From assembly GCA_910587595.1 (NCBI GenBank), contig CAJULQ010000008.1:1-60857 (forward strand): a stretch of DNA of 60,857 nucleotides. Reading direction: 5' to 3'. Positions 23,067-32,185 of the stretch are shown here, one piece after another (positions within the stretch are counted from its first letter, which is position 1; every line of letters begins with the position of its first letter). This DNA comes from an uncultured Christensenellaceae bacterium. GTDB taxonomy: Bacteria > Bacillota > Clostridia > Christensenellales > Pumilibacteraceae. The position numbers and the translations under genes were made by a program. Under the pieces are notes generated by a model. That model saw nothing but the letters and a program-made list of their open reading frames with translations. It had not been told where the DNA came from and did not search any database.

Positions 23067-24977
23067 ATGAACATAACCGAAAAGATCATAGCGGCGCACT
23101 TGGTGTGCGGCGAACTGAAAGCGGGCAGCGAGATAGGCCTTCGCATCGATCAAACGCTCACGCAAGATTCCACGGGCACCATGGCGTATTTGCAGTTCGA
23201 GAGCATGGGCGTGCCCAAAGTGAAAACCGAACTGAGCGTGGCGTATATAGACCACAACACGTTGCAGTCGGGATTCGAAAATGCCGACGATCACGCCTAC
23301 ATACAGTCGGTGGCGTTAAAACACGGCATACGCGTGTCTAAACCGGGCAACGGCATTTGCCACCAAGTGCACTTAGAACGGTTTTCCCGCCCCGGTAAAA
23401 CGTTGATAGGCTCGGACAGCCACACGCCCACGTGCGGCGGCATGGGCATGCTCGCCATCGGTGCGGGCGGCTTAGACGTGGCGCTCGCCATGGGCGGCGC
23501 GCCGCTCTATCTCTCCATGCCGCGCGTTGTCAAAGTGGAGCTAAAAGGAAAGCTCACGCACAATGCGGCGGCCAAAGACGTTATCCTCGAAGTGCTCCGC
23601 TTGCTTTCGGTGAAAGGCGGCGTGGGCAAGGTGATGGAATATGCGGGCGAGGGCGTGCGCACGCTGTCGGTGCCCGAACGCGCCACCATTGCCAACATGG
23701 GCGCAGAATTGGGCGCCACGGCCTCGGTGTTCCCTTCCGACGAAACCACCCGCGCGTTTTTGAAAGCGCAGGGCAGAGAAGAGGATTTCGTGCCGCTTGC
23801 CGCCGATGCGGACGCTTGCTACGACGAATGCGTGACCGTAGACCTTTCGGCGTTGCGGCCGTTGGCGGCGTGTCCGCACAGTCCCGACGCGGTAAAACCC
23901 GTGAAAGCATTGGCCGACGTGCGGGTGGATCAAGTGTGTATCGGCAGTTGCACCAATTCCAGCTTGGCGGATATGCTCAAAGTGGCGGCTATCTTAAAAG
24001 GCAAGACCATCGCCCCGCACGTCAGTTTAACGGTAAGCCCCGGTTCGCGGCAAGTGCTTACCATGCTCAGCCGTTGCGGCGCGTTGGCCGACATCATCGG
24101 CGCGGGCGCGCGCGTGCTCGAATGCGCGTGCGGGCCGTGCATCGGCATGGGGCAGTCGCCCAAAACAAACGCGGTGAGCGTGCGCACGTTCAATCGTAAT
24201 TTTTACGCGCGCAGCGGCACGGCGTCGGCCGACGTGTATCTCGTCAGCCCCGAAACGGCGGCTTACACCGCATTGTACGGAAAATTGACCGATCCCGCCG
24301 ACTTCCCGCAAGTAACGGTTTCGTTGCCTCAAACGTTCGAAGTGAACGATAACCTCATTTTGCGCCCCGAAGATCATGCGGATACCGAAGTGGTGCGCGG
24401 CCCCAATATAAAGCCGTTCCCCAAAACGCAAAAGCTTACAAAGAACATAACGGGCAAAGTGCTCATTGTGTGCGAAGACAATATAACCACCGATCATATC
24501 ATGCCGTCCAACAGCAAGCTGTTGCCCTACCGATCCAACATACCCTATTTGGCGGACTACTGCTTGCAACCCGTGGATCCCGCGTTTTCGGCGCGCGCCA
24601 AAGAGAACGGCGGCGGGTTTATCGTGGCGGGGCAAAACTACGGGCAAGGGAGCAGTCGCGAGCACGCGGCGCTCGTGCCGTTGTATTTGGGCATTCGCGC
24701 CGTTTTGGCCGTTTCGTTCGCCCGTATCCACAAGTCTAACCTAATAAACAACGGCATTCTTCCGTTGGAGTTTATAGATCCGCAAGATAAAAACAAGATA
24801 CGCGAAGGCGACGAACTGATCATTGCCGATGCGCCATCAGACATCGAAAAAGGCGATACGGTCATTGTCACGAACAAGACCACGGGCGACACGATCGTTA
24901 CCCGCTTGGTGCTTAGCGAGCGCCTTAAAAAGGTGATGCAAGCGGGCGGTGTGCTGGCGGCGGGCAAAAGCGAATAA
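23067..24977 (+). CDS. Aconitate hydratase, short single-chain type (636 aa)
   Basis: The enzyme isomerises citrate and isocitrate with a [4Fe-4S] cluster. Cluster ligands are in CIGSCTNSS (about residue 292) and CACGPCIGMG (about 352). Other conserved segments are SDSHTPTCGGMGMLAIGAGG and the C-terminal swivel domain with GQNYGQGSSREHAAL. At 636 residues it matches the short aconitases of anaerobes and archaea rather than the 890-residue AcnA. 3-Isopropylmalate or homoaconitate dehydratase is less likely because both domains are in one chain. The start at 23067 (MNITEKIIAAHLV) follows AACGGAGTGAACAGT; the upstream frame is a shadow of the preceding gene. No citrate synthase or isocitrate dehydrogenase is adjacent. 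Confidence 0.93.
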   Translation: MNITEKIIAAHLVCGELKAGSEIGLRIDQTLTQDSTGTMAYLQFESMGVPKVKTELSVAYIDHNTLQSGFENADDHAYIQSVALKHGIRVSKPGNGICHQVHLERFSRPGKTLIGSDSHTPTCGGMGMLAIGAGGLDVALAMGGAPLYLSMPRVVKVELKGKLTHNAAAKDVILEVLRLLSVKGGVGKVMEYAGEGVRTLSVPERATIANMGAELGATASVFPSDETTRAFLKAQGREEDFVPLAADADACYDECVTVDLSALRPLAACPHSPDAVKPVKALADVRVDQVCIGSCTNSSLADMLKVAAILKGKTIAPHVSLTVSPGSRQVLTMLSRCGALADIIGAGARVLECACGPCIGMGQSPKTNAVSVRTFNRNFYARSGTASADVYLVSPETAAYTALYGKLTDPADFPQVTVSLPQTFEVNDNLILRPEDHADTEVVRGPNIKPFPKTQKLTKNITGKVLIVCEDNITTDHIMPSNSKLLPYRSNIPYLADYCLQPVDPAFSARAKENGGGFIVAGQNYGQGSSREHAALVPLYLGIRAVLAVSFARIHKSNLINNGILPLEFIDPQDKNKIREGDELIIADAPSDIEKGDTVIVTNKTTGDTIVTRLVLSERLKKVMQAGGVLAAGKSE

Positions 24978-25005
24978 AAAGCGCAACACAAGGTAGGTGA
25001 CCGAA

Positions 25006-25494
25006 ATGAACAAATTGTATGCAGACATCGTTTCCATACTCAAAGAGGACGCGCGCACGAGCGCCGAGCGGTTGGCGGTAATGCTCGACAAACCGGCGGA
25101 CGAGATCAAAAAGGCGATCGCCGCCATGGAAAAAAGCGGCGTGATCGCCAAATACACGCTTTTGGTAAACGAAGAAAAATTGGGCGGCGAGGGCGTGCAA
25201 GCGCTCATCGAAGTGAAAGTAAGCCCGCAGTTTTCGCACGGGTTCGACAGTATCGCCGAAGACATCTACCAATTCGAAGAAGTGAAGAGCGTGTATCTCA
25301 TGTCGGGCGCCTACGATCTGGCCGTGTTCATCGAGGGCAAGACCTTGCGCGAAGTGGCGGGGTTTGTGAGCGAAAAACTTTCGGTGATGGATAAAGTGCT
25401 TTCCACGGCCACGCATTTCATTCTCAAAAAATACAAGGCGGACGGCGTTTTGTTGGAAGACGAACGGCAAAAGCGCTTGGCGGTGAACCCGTGA
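25006..25494 (+). CDS. Lrp/AsnC-family transcriptional regulator (162 aa)
   Basis: An N-terminal winged helix-turn-helix (residues 1-55: LYADIVSILKEDARTSAERLAVML, IKKAIAAMEKSGVI) is followed by an AsnC/RAM effector domain (VQALIEVKVSPQ, FEEVKSVYLMSGAYDLAVFIEG). Such regulators respond to amino acids. Its last codon overlaps the aminotransferase start (GTGA), so the two are translationally coupled and the regulator probably controls its partner. ATG 25006 is preferred to GTG 24997, because the AGGTGA binding site then lies at the right distance. Confidence 0.92.
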   Translation: MNKLYADIVSILKEDARTSAERLAVMLDKPADEIKKAIAAMEKSGVIAKYTLLVNEEKLGGEGVQALIEVKVSPQFSHGFDSIAEDIYQFEEVKSVYLMSGAYDLAVFIEGKTLREVAGFVSEKLSVMDKVLSTATHFILKKYKADGVLLEDERQKRLAVNP

Positions 25495-26666
25495 ACTACG
25501 ACAAATATTTGAGTCGTACGGCGCGCGCCATTCCGCCCAGCGGTATCCGCAAATTTTTCAGCGTGGTAGAGGATATCCCCGACGCCATTTCGCTCGGCGT
25601 GGGAGAACCGGACTTTGTCACGCCGTGGCAAATACGCGACGCGGCCATCAAATCGTTGCAAAAAGGATACACGGCCTACACGAGCAACAACGGCTTAAAA
25701 CGTTTGCGCGAGGAGATCGCGGCGTATGAGCGCGACCGTTTTAACGCTTGTTACGACCCCGACGAAGTGGTCGTAACGATCGGCGCCAGCGAGGCGATAG
25801 ACATAGCTTTGCGCGCGCTGATAAACGCGGGCGACGAGGTGATCATACCCGATCCGTCGTTTGTCAGTTATGCGCCGCTCGTGTCGTTGGCGGGGGGTGT
25901 GCCCGTGCCGTTGCCTTGCAAGGCGGACAACGGGTTCAAACCCACCGCGCAAGCCTTGGAGGGGGCTATAACGCCGCGTACGAAAGCGGTGATCTTGCCC
26001 TTTCCCAACAATCCCACGGGAACGGTGCTCGATCGTAGCGAATTGCAAAGCCTTTGCGCGCCCATCATAAAACACGATCTGTTTGCCATTTCGGACGAGA
26101 TCTATGCCGAACTGACGTATGGCAGCCGCCACGTTTCGGCGGCGGCCGTGGCGGGCATGCGCGAGCGCACCGTTTTGGTGTCCGGCTTTAGCAAAGCGTT
26201 TGCCATGACGGGTTGGCGGATAGGGTATTTGTGCGCGCCCAAACCCGTGGTGTCGGTGCTTGTAAAAATTCACCAATACGCTATCATGTGCGCGCCCACC
26301 GCGGGGCAATACGCCGCGCTGGCCGCGCTGACTTGCGGCAAGCAAGACGGCTTTGCCGCCGTTACGGAAATGCGCGAAAAATACGACATGCGGCGGCGGT
26401 TCGTGGTGAGCGAGTGCAACGCCATGGGATTAACGTGTCCCGCGCCGAGCGGCGCGTTTTACGTGTTCCCCGACGTATCCGTAACGGGTATGACGGGTGA
26501 AGAGTTTGCCGAAAATCTACTCAAAGAACAGCATGTGGCGGTGGTGCCCGGCAACGCGTTCGGTTTGGCGGGGCAGTATCACGTGCGGTGCAGTTACGCC
26601 ACCGGCATGGCGCAACTTACCGAGGCGCTAAAGCGTATCGGCGAATTTACGGCGGCGCATAAATAG
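25491..26666 (+). CDS. Pyridoxal-phosphate-dependent aminotransferase, class I/II (391 aa)
   Basis: Fold-type I aspartate/aromatic aminotransferase. Conserved features are GVGEPDFVTPWQIRDAA, Y-x-x-N-x-G (YTSNNGLKRLREEIA), LPFPNNPTG, SDEIYAELTY, and the PLP-binding lysine in SGFSKAFAMTGWRIGYL (about residue 233), then the substrate-binding Arg in YHVRCSYAT. The GTG start at 25491 overlaps the Lrp gene's stop. Pairing with an Lrp regulator is a frequent Firmicutes arrangement. The exact substrate, aspartate, aromatic or branched-chain amino acids, cannot be decided; it could supply the final transamination for the aro/tyrA operon elsewhere in the window. Confidence 0.93.
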   Translation: MNYDKYLSRTARAIPPSGIRKFFSVVEDIPDAISLGVGEPDFVTPWQIRDAAIKSLQKGYTAYTSNNGLKRLREEIAAYERDRFNACYDPDEVVVTIGASEAIDIALRALINAGDEVIIPDPSFVSYAPLVSLAGGVPVPLPCKADNGFKPTAQALEGAITPRTKAVILPFPNNPTGTVLDRSELQSLCAPIIKHDLFAISDEIYAELTYGSRHVSAAAVAGMRERTVLVSGFSKAFAMTGWRIGYLCAPKPVVSVLVKIHQYAIMCAPTAGQYAALAALTCGKQDGFAAVTEMREKYDMRRRFVVSECNAMGLTCPAPSGAFYVFPDVSVTGMTGEEFAENLLKEQHVAVVPGNAFGLAGQYHVRCSYATGMAQLTEALKRIGEFTAAHK

Positions 26667-26668
26667 GT

Positions 26669-26698
26669 TTGACAACGGCGCGCGGTTTGCGCTATAAT
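26669..26698 (+). promoter_or_regulatory. Promoter of greA-lysS
   Basis: TTGACA (26669-26674), 18 bases, TATAAT (26693-26698); it begins three bases after the aminotransferase stop. Confidence 0.8.
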
Positions 26699-26746
26699 AA
26701 ACGGGTGCGGCGGCGTAAGCGCGCGCACGAAAAAAGGAGAGAGAAA

Positions 26747-27214
26747 ATGGCAGAAACGATTTTCATGACCGCAGAGGGAAAGAAACAGCTCGAAGAACGC
26801 TTGAAAGACTTAAAGGTGAACGGGCGGGCGGAAATGGCGGAAAAGATCCGCGTGGCGCGCGAGTTCGGCGACCTCAGCGAAAACGCGGAATACGACATCG
26901 CCAAAGACGAGCAAGCCAAAATGGAGGCGGAGATCATCGAGATCGAGGCCAAACTGCGCAACGTGCAGATCATCGACGAAAAGGTGAAAAGCGATAAAGC
27001 GGACGTGGGCAGCAAAGTGGAGATAAAAGAGCTGAAAAGCGGCATGACGTTCGAATATACCATTGTGGGCACGCACGAAAGCAACCCCATGGAGGGCAGA
27101 ATATCCAACGAATCGCCCATCGGCAAAGCGGTGCTCGGCAAGCGCAAGGGCGACGAAGTGGTGGTGAAAGCGCCGGCGGGCGAGGCTGTTTATAAGATCT
27201 TGGGCATTAAATAA
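26747..27214 (+). CDS. greA: Transcription elongation factor GreA (155 aa)
   Basis: An N-terminal antiparallel coiled coil (residues 1-75) reaches into the RNA polymerase secondary channel. Its tip has the acidic DLSENAEYDIAKDEQ, whose Asp and Glu support cleavage of backtracked RNA. The C-terminal FKBP-like domain has SPIGKAVLGKRKGDEVVVKAP. The start at 26747 follows AAAAAAGGAGAGAGAAA; the longer frame contains the binding site and promoter. Length is typical. It forms a two-gene unit with lysS eight bases downstream, an arrangement common in Clostridia. Confidence 0.97.
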   Translation: MAETIFMTAEGKKQLEERLKDLKVNGRAEMAEKIRVAREFGDLSENAEYDIAKDEQAKMEAEIIEIEAKLRNVQIIDEKVKSDKADVGSKVEIKELKSGMTFEYTIVGTHESNPMEGRISNESPIGKAVLGKRKGDEVVVKAPAGEAVYKILGIK

Positions 27215-27222
27215 GGACACGT

Positions 27223-28713
27223 ATGGAAAACGAAATTCTCACCGAAGAAAACTATAACGAGATCGTAAAAGGGCGCCGCGAAAAGCTCAAGGCGCTCGTG
27301 GACGGGGGCAACAACCCGTTTGAAAAAGTGCGGTTCGATTTCACCGCGTATTCCGTCGACGTCGTGAACGATGTGGCGGCATACGAGGGCAAAAGCGTAC
27401 GGCTTGCCGGCAGACTGATCTCCAAGCGTATCATGGGCAAAGCGAGTTTTGCCCATTTGTTAGACGGCAAAGGCCGTATCCAACTGTATGTGCGCGTGGA
27501 CGAGCTGGGCGCGGAAGCGTACGACGCGTTCAAAAAAACGGATATAGGCGATATTTTGGGCGTGGAGGGCGAAGTGTTCGTCACGCACAAGGGCGAAGTG
27601 TCGGTAAAGGTGAAAACGGCCGAGTTGCTCGGCAAGTCGCTGTTGCCGTTGCCCGAAAAATTCCACGGCTTGAAAGACAACGATTTAAGGTATCGGCAAC
27701 GGTATGTGGACCTTATCGTCAATCCCGAAGTGAAAGAAGTGTTTTCAGCGCGCAGTAAGATCATTGCCGCCGTGCGCAACACGCTCAACGAGCAAGGGTT
27801 CACCGAGGTGGAAACGCCCATACTCAACACCATTGCGGGCGGCGCGTCGGCGCGTCCGTTTATCACGCACCACAACACGCTCAACCTCGATATGTATATG
27901 CGTATCGCGCCGGAGTTGTACCTCAAGCGCTTGATCGTGGGCGGATTCGACCGCGTATACGAGATCGGCCGCATGTTCCGCAACGAGGGCATGGACGTAA
28001 AACACAATCCCGAATTTACCATGATGGAGTTGTACCAATCGTATGCCGACTACACCGACATGATGGCGCTCACCGAACGCATTTTTGCGGCGGCGGCCAA
28101 AGCGGTGGGAAAGGGCGATAAGATCTCCTATCAAGGCACCGAGATCGATTTGGCCACGCCGTGGGAACGGCTCACCATGATCGACGCGGTGAAAAAGTAT
28201 ACCGGTTTGGACTTTAACGAACTCACCGACCAAACGGCGGCGGAGGCCGCCCGAAAGATAGGCGTGCAGATAGACCCCAAAAAAGCGAGTTGGGGCAACG
28301 TGCTGTATGAAACGTTCGATCAAAAAGTGGAAGAACAGCTCATACAGCCCGTGTTTATCACCGATTATCCCGTGGAAGTCAGCCCGTTGGCCAAAAAGAT
28401 CCCGTCCGATCCGCGCCTTACCTACCGTTTCGAATTCTTTATCTATGCGCGCGAAATGGGCAACGCCTACAGCGAGTTGAACGATCCCATCGATCAAAAA
28501 GAGCGCTTTATGCGTCAAGCGGCGCTACGGGCGGGCGGCGACGAAGAGGCGCAACCGTCCGACGACGACTTTGTGACGGCGCTCGAATACGGCATGCCGC
28601 CCACGGGCGGATTGGGCATAGGCATCGATCGCATGATCATGCTGTTGTGCGATTGCGCGTCTATCCGCGACGTGATATTGTTTCCTACCATGAAACCCAA
28701 AAACAACGGGTAA
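27223..28713 (+). CDS. lysS: Lysyl-tRNA synthetase, class II (496 aa)
   Basis: An N-terminal OB-fold anticodon-binding domain (VRLAGRLISKRIMGKASFAH, GRIQLYVR) precedes the class II catalytic core: motif 1 near VETPILNTIAGGASARPF, motif 2 with FRNEGMDVKHNPEFTMMELY, and motif 3 with GLGIGIDRMIMLL. It charges tRNA-Lys with lysine. Length is typical of bacterial LysRS. It is cotranscribed with greA. No T-box leader is present, because the promoter lies upstream of greA with a short leader. Confidence 0.98.
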   Translation: MENEILTEENYNEIVKGRREKLKALVDGGNNPFEKVRFDFTAYSVDVVNDVAAYEGKSVRLAGRLISKRIMGKASFAHLLDGKGRIQLYVRVDELGAEAYDAFKKTDIGDILGVEGEVFVTHKGEVSVKVKTAELLGKSLLPLPEKFHGLKDNDLRYRQRYVDLIVNPEVKEVFSARSKIIAAVRNTLNEQGFTEVETPILNTIAGGASARPFITHHNTLNLDMYMRIAPELYLKRLIVGGFDRVYEIGRMFRNEGMDVKHNPEFTMMELYQSYADYTDMMALTERIFAAAAKAVGKGDKISYQGTEIDLATPWERLTMIDAVKKYTGLDFNELTDQTAAEAARKIGVQIDPKKASWGNVLYETFDQKVEEQLIQPVFITDYPVEVSPLAKKIPSDPRLTYRFEFFIYAREMGNAYSELNDPIDQKERFMRQAALRAGGDEEAQPSDDDFVTALEYGMPPTGGLGIGIDRMIMLLCDCASIRDVILFPTMKPKNNG

Positions 28714-28728
28714 AAACGCCGAGCGAAA

Positions 28729-29487
28729 ATGGATAACAAGATAACCAAAAAGCGCATAAACGATCACCTCGAGTACGATTGGTATAAGTACTTGATTATT
28801 TTGGTTGCGGGCATCGTGTTGTTCTATTTTCTGTTTTCGCAGATAAACCGCACGCGCGATTATGAAGACATCACGTTTTTTATCTCGTGCTACGAGGCGG
28901 ACGACAACGGGTTTTCCGATCGGGTAAAGCGCGATATGGCGTCCGACGATTACAAGCAGAACGGGCAAAAAAAATACGGCGAAAACGTTTTGCGTTCTCT
29001 TACATTGGAAACGCAAAACCCGCTCGACAGCAACTACATCACGCTGTTGCAAACGCACGGGCAGATCTCTTCCGACGTGCTCATCGTGGGCAAATCTATT
29101 TTGGAAAACGCGGGGCCGAGTTATTTGGAACTTACGGACGAATTGTTGCGCGATTATTTGTTGCCCGACGGCGTGCCAATAGAAGATCTTGACTATTACG
29201 CGATCGAGCACGACGGGCGCGCGTATCGCATGGGTATACGGGTGAGCGATTTCAGCCGTTTGCCGTTTGAAACCGATTGGCGCAAGATACAGAGCTATAA
29301 AGACAAGTACGGCGAAATGGCGGAAGAAAACCAACCCGACACGGAGTTTTATATGGTGATCAACCGTTCGAGCGTGAACATCGGCCCGTTCGGCAAAAAG
29401 TCCAAAGACAAAAACGCGCAGACGCTGTTTGCGGTCAATCGCTTTATAAAGTATTATAACCGCGAAGTGCCCACTGAGGCCGTTTGA
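28729..29487 (+). CDS. Hypothetical single-pass membrane protein (252 aa)
   Basis: A charged cytoplasmic N-terminus (MDNKITKKRINDHLEYDWYK) is followed by one transmembrane helix (about residues 21-40, YLIILVAGIVLFYFLFSQIN) and a roughly 210-residue extracytoplasmic domain without cysteine pairs. The ecto-domain has a segment (QTHGQISSDVLIVGKSILEN) reminiscent of periplasmic solute-binding folds, but I cannot assign a family. It sits 15 bases after lysS and one base before the decarboxylase-like gene, so it is probably read with both. Confidence 0.7.
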   Translation: MDNKITKKRINDHLEYDWYKYLIILVAGIVLFYFLFSQINRTRDYEDITFFISCYEADDNGFSDRVKRDMASDDYKQNGQKKYGENVLRSLTLETQNPLDSNYITLLQTHGQISSDVLIVGKSILENAGPSYLELTDELLRDYLLPDGVPIEDLDYYAIEHDGRAYRMGIRVSDFSRLPFETDWRKIQSYKDKYGEMAEENQPDTEFYMVINRSSVNIGPFGKKSKDKNAQTLFAVNRFIKYYNREVPTEAV

Positions 29488-29488
29488 T

Positions 29489-30538
29489 ATGGGGCGCATA
29501 TCTGCCGCGATAAACGCTTACGTAGCGCAAAATGCCGACCGTTACCACACCCCCGGACATAAGGGCGTGCTGTGTGTGGGCGATATCACCGAGTTGGGCG
29601 TAAGCGGGCAATGGTTTCCCGCCGACGCGCTGACAAAAGCCCAAACGGACACGGCCGCGCTGTACGGCGTGGCATGCATGCACTATCTTACGGGCGGTTC
29701 GAGCATGGGCATCAAAGCGGCGCTTTGGTGCTTTCGCAAACAAAAGGTGCTGTATGCGGCGGGCGTGCACCGCGCATTTTTCGAGGGGTGCGAATTGGCG
29801 GGTATCGAGGCCGTGCCCGTATCTTCGCGGGGAGAGAGCGACGCAGACGGCAAGGTGTTTACTTGCGGTTGCGACGCGTTGCCACCGCCGCTCGATTTGG
29901 CGGCGGCCGAGCAGGCGCTGAATCGCCACCCGGATGCGCGGGCGTTGTTCGTTACGTCGCCCGATTATTTGGGGCGGACGGCCGATCGGCGGATCGCCGC
30001 GCTGTGCAAGCAAAGGGGCGTGGCAATATTGGCGGATGCGGCGCACGGCGCGCACTTTGCGTTTGCGCCCGACCTAAACGCGTTGCGTTGGGAAACCGTG
30101 GCCGATATGGCCAATATGAGCGCGCACAAAACATTGGGCGCGTACACCCAAACGGCGCTGTTGGCGGTGCAAAATAAAGCATTGGCAAACGAGGCGGCGC
30201 ATGCGCTCGCCTTGCTGGGCACCACAAGCCCCAACTATCCTATGTTGGCGCAGTTGGAAGACAGCGTGGCCGCGGCGGCGGCACACACGGCGGAGTATGC
30301 GCGGTTGCGCGATTTCTCGCAAAACTTGCACGAATGCGCGGATATATTGCCAAACAGCGATTACACGCGTTTGTGCGTTCGACCGCGCAAGTACGACGCG
30401 CGCCAAGCGTTTGCGCGATTGGCGGCCGAGGGCATCATGGCCGAGGCGGTCATAGAAGATCGCGTGGTGTTTATCGTAACGCCGTACGACAACGACGAAA
30501 AATTGGCGCGGCTACGGCAAGCCTTGCAAACTATTTGA
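29489..30538 (+). CDS. Orn/Lys/Arg decarboxylase-like PLP protein, short form (349 aa)
   Basis: The N-terminal 'YHTPGHKG' and the PLP lysine in SAHKTLGAYTQTALL (about residue 213) define the fold-type I Orn/Lys/Arg decarboxylase family. FVTSPDYLGRTADRRIAALC and LADAAHGAHFAF (PLP aspartate) are also typical. Usual Firmicutes members of the YaaO/SpeA type are about 470-490 residues; here the C-terminal wing domain is much reduced, so activity on arginine or lysine is uncertain. In Bacillus, yaaO also stands directly upstream of tmk, so the position supports the assignment. It overlaps nothing and leaves 23 bases before tmk. Confidence 0.88.
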   Translation: MGRISAAINAYVAQNADRYHTPGHKGVLCVGDITELGVSGQWFPADALTKAQTDTAALYGVACMHYLTGGSSMGIKAALWCFRKQKVLYAAGVHRAFFEGCELAGIEAVPVSSRGESDADGKVFTCGCDALPPPLDLAAAEQALNRHPDARALFVTSPDYLGRTADRRIAALCKQRGVAILADAAHGAHFAFAPDLNALRWETVADMANMSAHKTLGAYTQTALLAVQNKALANEAAHALALLGTTSPNYPMLAQLEDSVAAAAAHTAEYARLRDFSQNLHECADILPNSDYTRLCVRPRKYDARQAFARLAAEGIMAEAVIEDRVVFIVTPYDNDEKLARLRQALQTI

Positions 30539-30561
30539 ATAACGAACGGGATACACAAAGC

Positions 30562-31200
30562 ATGACGAACGGCAAACAAAAAGGAAAATTCGTGACCGTG
30601 GAAGGGTGCGAGGGCGTGGGCAAAAGCACGCAACTGCACTTGTTGCGCGAATATTGCGAGCGCGAGGGCATACGCGCGCTTTTCACGCGCGAGCCGGGCG
30701 GGTGCGACATTGCCGAAACGGTGCGCAACGTGATCTTGAACGCAAACAACCGCGACATGACCGACATGACCGAGCTTTTGCTGTATGCCGCGGCGCGCAG
30801 TCAGCACACCGAACAAGTGATCATCCCCGCGCTCGAAGAGGGCGTCACCGTGTTTTGCGACCGCTACGCCGATTCCACCGCCGCCTACCAAGGGTATGCG
30901 CGCGGCATACCGATGGCCACGGTGAACGCCGTGAACGCCGCCGCCATGTGCGGCGTGCATATCGATTGCACGGTGTTTTTAGACGTTCCGCCCGAAAGAG
31001 GATTTGCCCGCAAGGGCGGCGCCCAAGCGGACGACCGCATGGAGCGCGAAACCATGGCTTTTCACCGCAAGGTGTATGAGGGATTCCGAGCGTTGATCCA
31101 AGCCGAGCCAAGCCGCTTTATTTGTTTTGCGGCGCAAGGCACCAAATACGAAACGCACGAAGAGATCGTGCAAGCGCTCCGTCGCAGAAATATCATATAG
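30562..31200 (+). CDS. tmk: Thymidylate kinase (212 aa)
   Basis: P-loop VEGCEGVGKSTQLHLL (about residues 12-27), the DR motif CDRYADSTAAYQGYARG (about 99), and the LID region FLDVPPERGFARKGG. It phosphorylates dTMP to dTDP for DNA synthesis. The start at 30562 (MTNGKQKGKF) gives normal family length; the longer frame is a shadow of the preceding gene. Two residues of the P-loop differ from the common EGxDGxGKST form (C and E instead of L/P and D/A), a conservative change. It belongs to the decarboxylase-tmk-holB-ricT run. Confidence 0.96.
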   Translation: MTNGKQKGKFVTVEGCEGVGKSTQLHLLREYCEREGIRALFTREPGGCDIAETVRNVILNANNRDMTDMTELLLYAAARSQHTEQVIIPALEEGVTVFCDRYADSTAAYQGYARGIPMATVNAVNAAAMCGVHIDCTVFLDVPPERGFARKGGAQADDRMERETMAFHRKVYEGFRALIQAEPSRFICFAAQGTKYETHEEIVQALRRRNII

Positions 31201-31210
31201 AGGAGAAACC

Positions 31211-32185
31211 GTGAACCGTCACACCCGATTGATCGCCCAAACCAACGCGTTTTCGCAGTTGCAAAACGACTGCAAAGAAAAGTTGCTAAAACACGCCTAC
31301 GTGTTCGAGTCGGCCGATTTTGCCGCGCTTGAAACGTTGGCCGCGTTGTTTATTTGTGTGGCGGAAGAGGGGGAAGTGCGCGAACTGACGCTCAGGCGCA
31401 TTTTCGACGGCGGCTATACCGACGTTGTGCGCTTGCCGCGCGCTCATAAAAACGGCAAGATGGACGTGGAAGAGGCGGGGTATATCACCGACACGGCGTA
31501 TTATACGCCCACCGAACTGCAAACAAAATACTATATCGTGGCGGCTACAGAACCGCTCACGCCCGCCGTGCAAAACAAGTTGCTCAAAACGCTGGAAGAG
31601 CCGCCCGCCTCGGCGCGCTTTATCATCTTTTCGTCGGGCAACGATCTATTGCCCACCGTTTCGTCGCGGTGCGGTAAAGTGCGGTTGGAAGAGTTTTCGG
31701 TGGAAACCATCGAGCGGGCGCTTAAAGAAGAAGGATACGACGAAGTGACCGCATTGTTTGCCGCGGCGGCGGCGCGCGGCAATATCGGCACGGCCGAGGC
31801 CATAGCGGCCGACAAAGGGTATCGCGCGGCCTATGAGGCGGCCGTGAACTTTTTGTTGCACGTGAAGCGTTCGCCCCAGATCTTACCGTCGGCGGGCGAA
31901 ATGTTGGCAAATAAAGAGAACTTCGGCGCGGTGCTCGATTATTTCGAACTTTTGTTGCGCGATTGCATGGCGTATAGCGCGTGCGGCGCGCAAGCGGTGG
32001 TGTTAAAGCCGGCGCTCGGCGATATACGCATGCTGTCCGCCGAATTTACGCCCGACGTGTGCCTCGAACTCATGCCGCGCATTGCCCGTGCGCGCGACCG
32101 TATACGGTTGTACGGCAATGCGGCAAGCTATATAGACGAACTGTTATTTTCCGTATTGGAGGTGAAAGCAAAATGCCTGAAATAG
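31211..32185 (+). CDS. holB: DNA polymerase III delta' subunit (324 aa)
   Basis: The clamp-loader AAA+ fold is recognised by YYIVAATEPLTPAVQNKLLKTLEEPP and ARFIIFSSGNDLLPTVSSRC, the sensor 1/SRC region. As in delta' proteins generally, no functional Walker A is present. The GTG start at 31211 follows AGAGGAGAAACC; the longer frame runs back into tmk. Its 3' end overlaps ricT by 13 bases. Position between tmk and ricT matches Bacillus, although the small yaaQ and yaaR genes are missing here. Confidence 0.92.
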   Translation: MNRHTRLIAQTNAFSQLQNDCKEKLLKHAYVFESADFAALETLAALFICVAEEGEVRELTLRRIFDGGYTDVVRLPRAHKNGKMDVEEAGYITDTAYYTPTELQTKYYIVAATEPLTPAVQNKLLKTLEEPPASARFIIFSSGNDLLPTVSSRCGKVRLEEFSVETIERALKEEGYDEVTALFAAAAARGNIGTAEAIAADKGYRAAYEAAVNFLLHVKRSPQILPSAGEMLANKENFGAVLDYFELLLRDCMAYSACGAQAVVLKPALGDIRMLSAEFTPDVCLELMPRIARARDRIRLYGNAASYIDELLFSVLEVKAKCLK

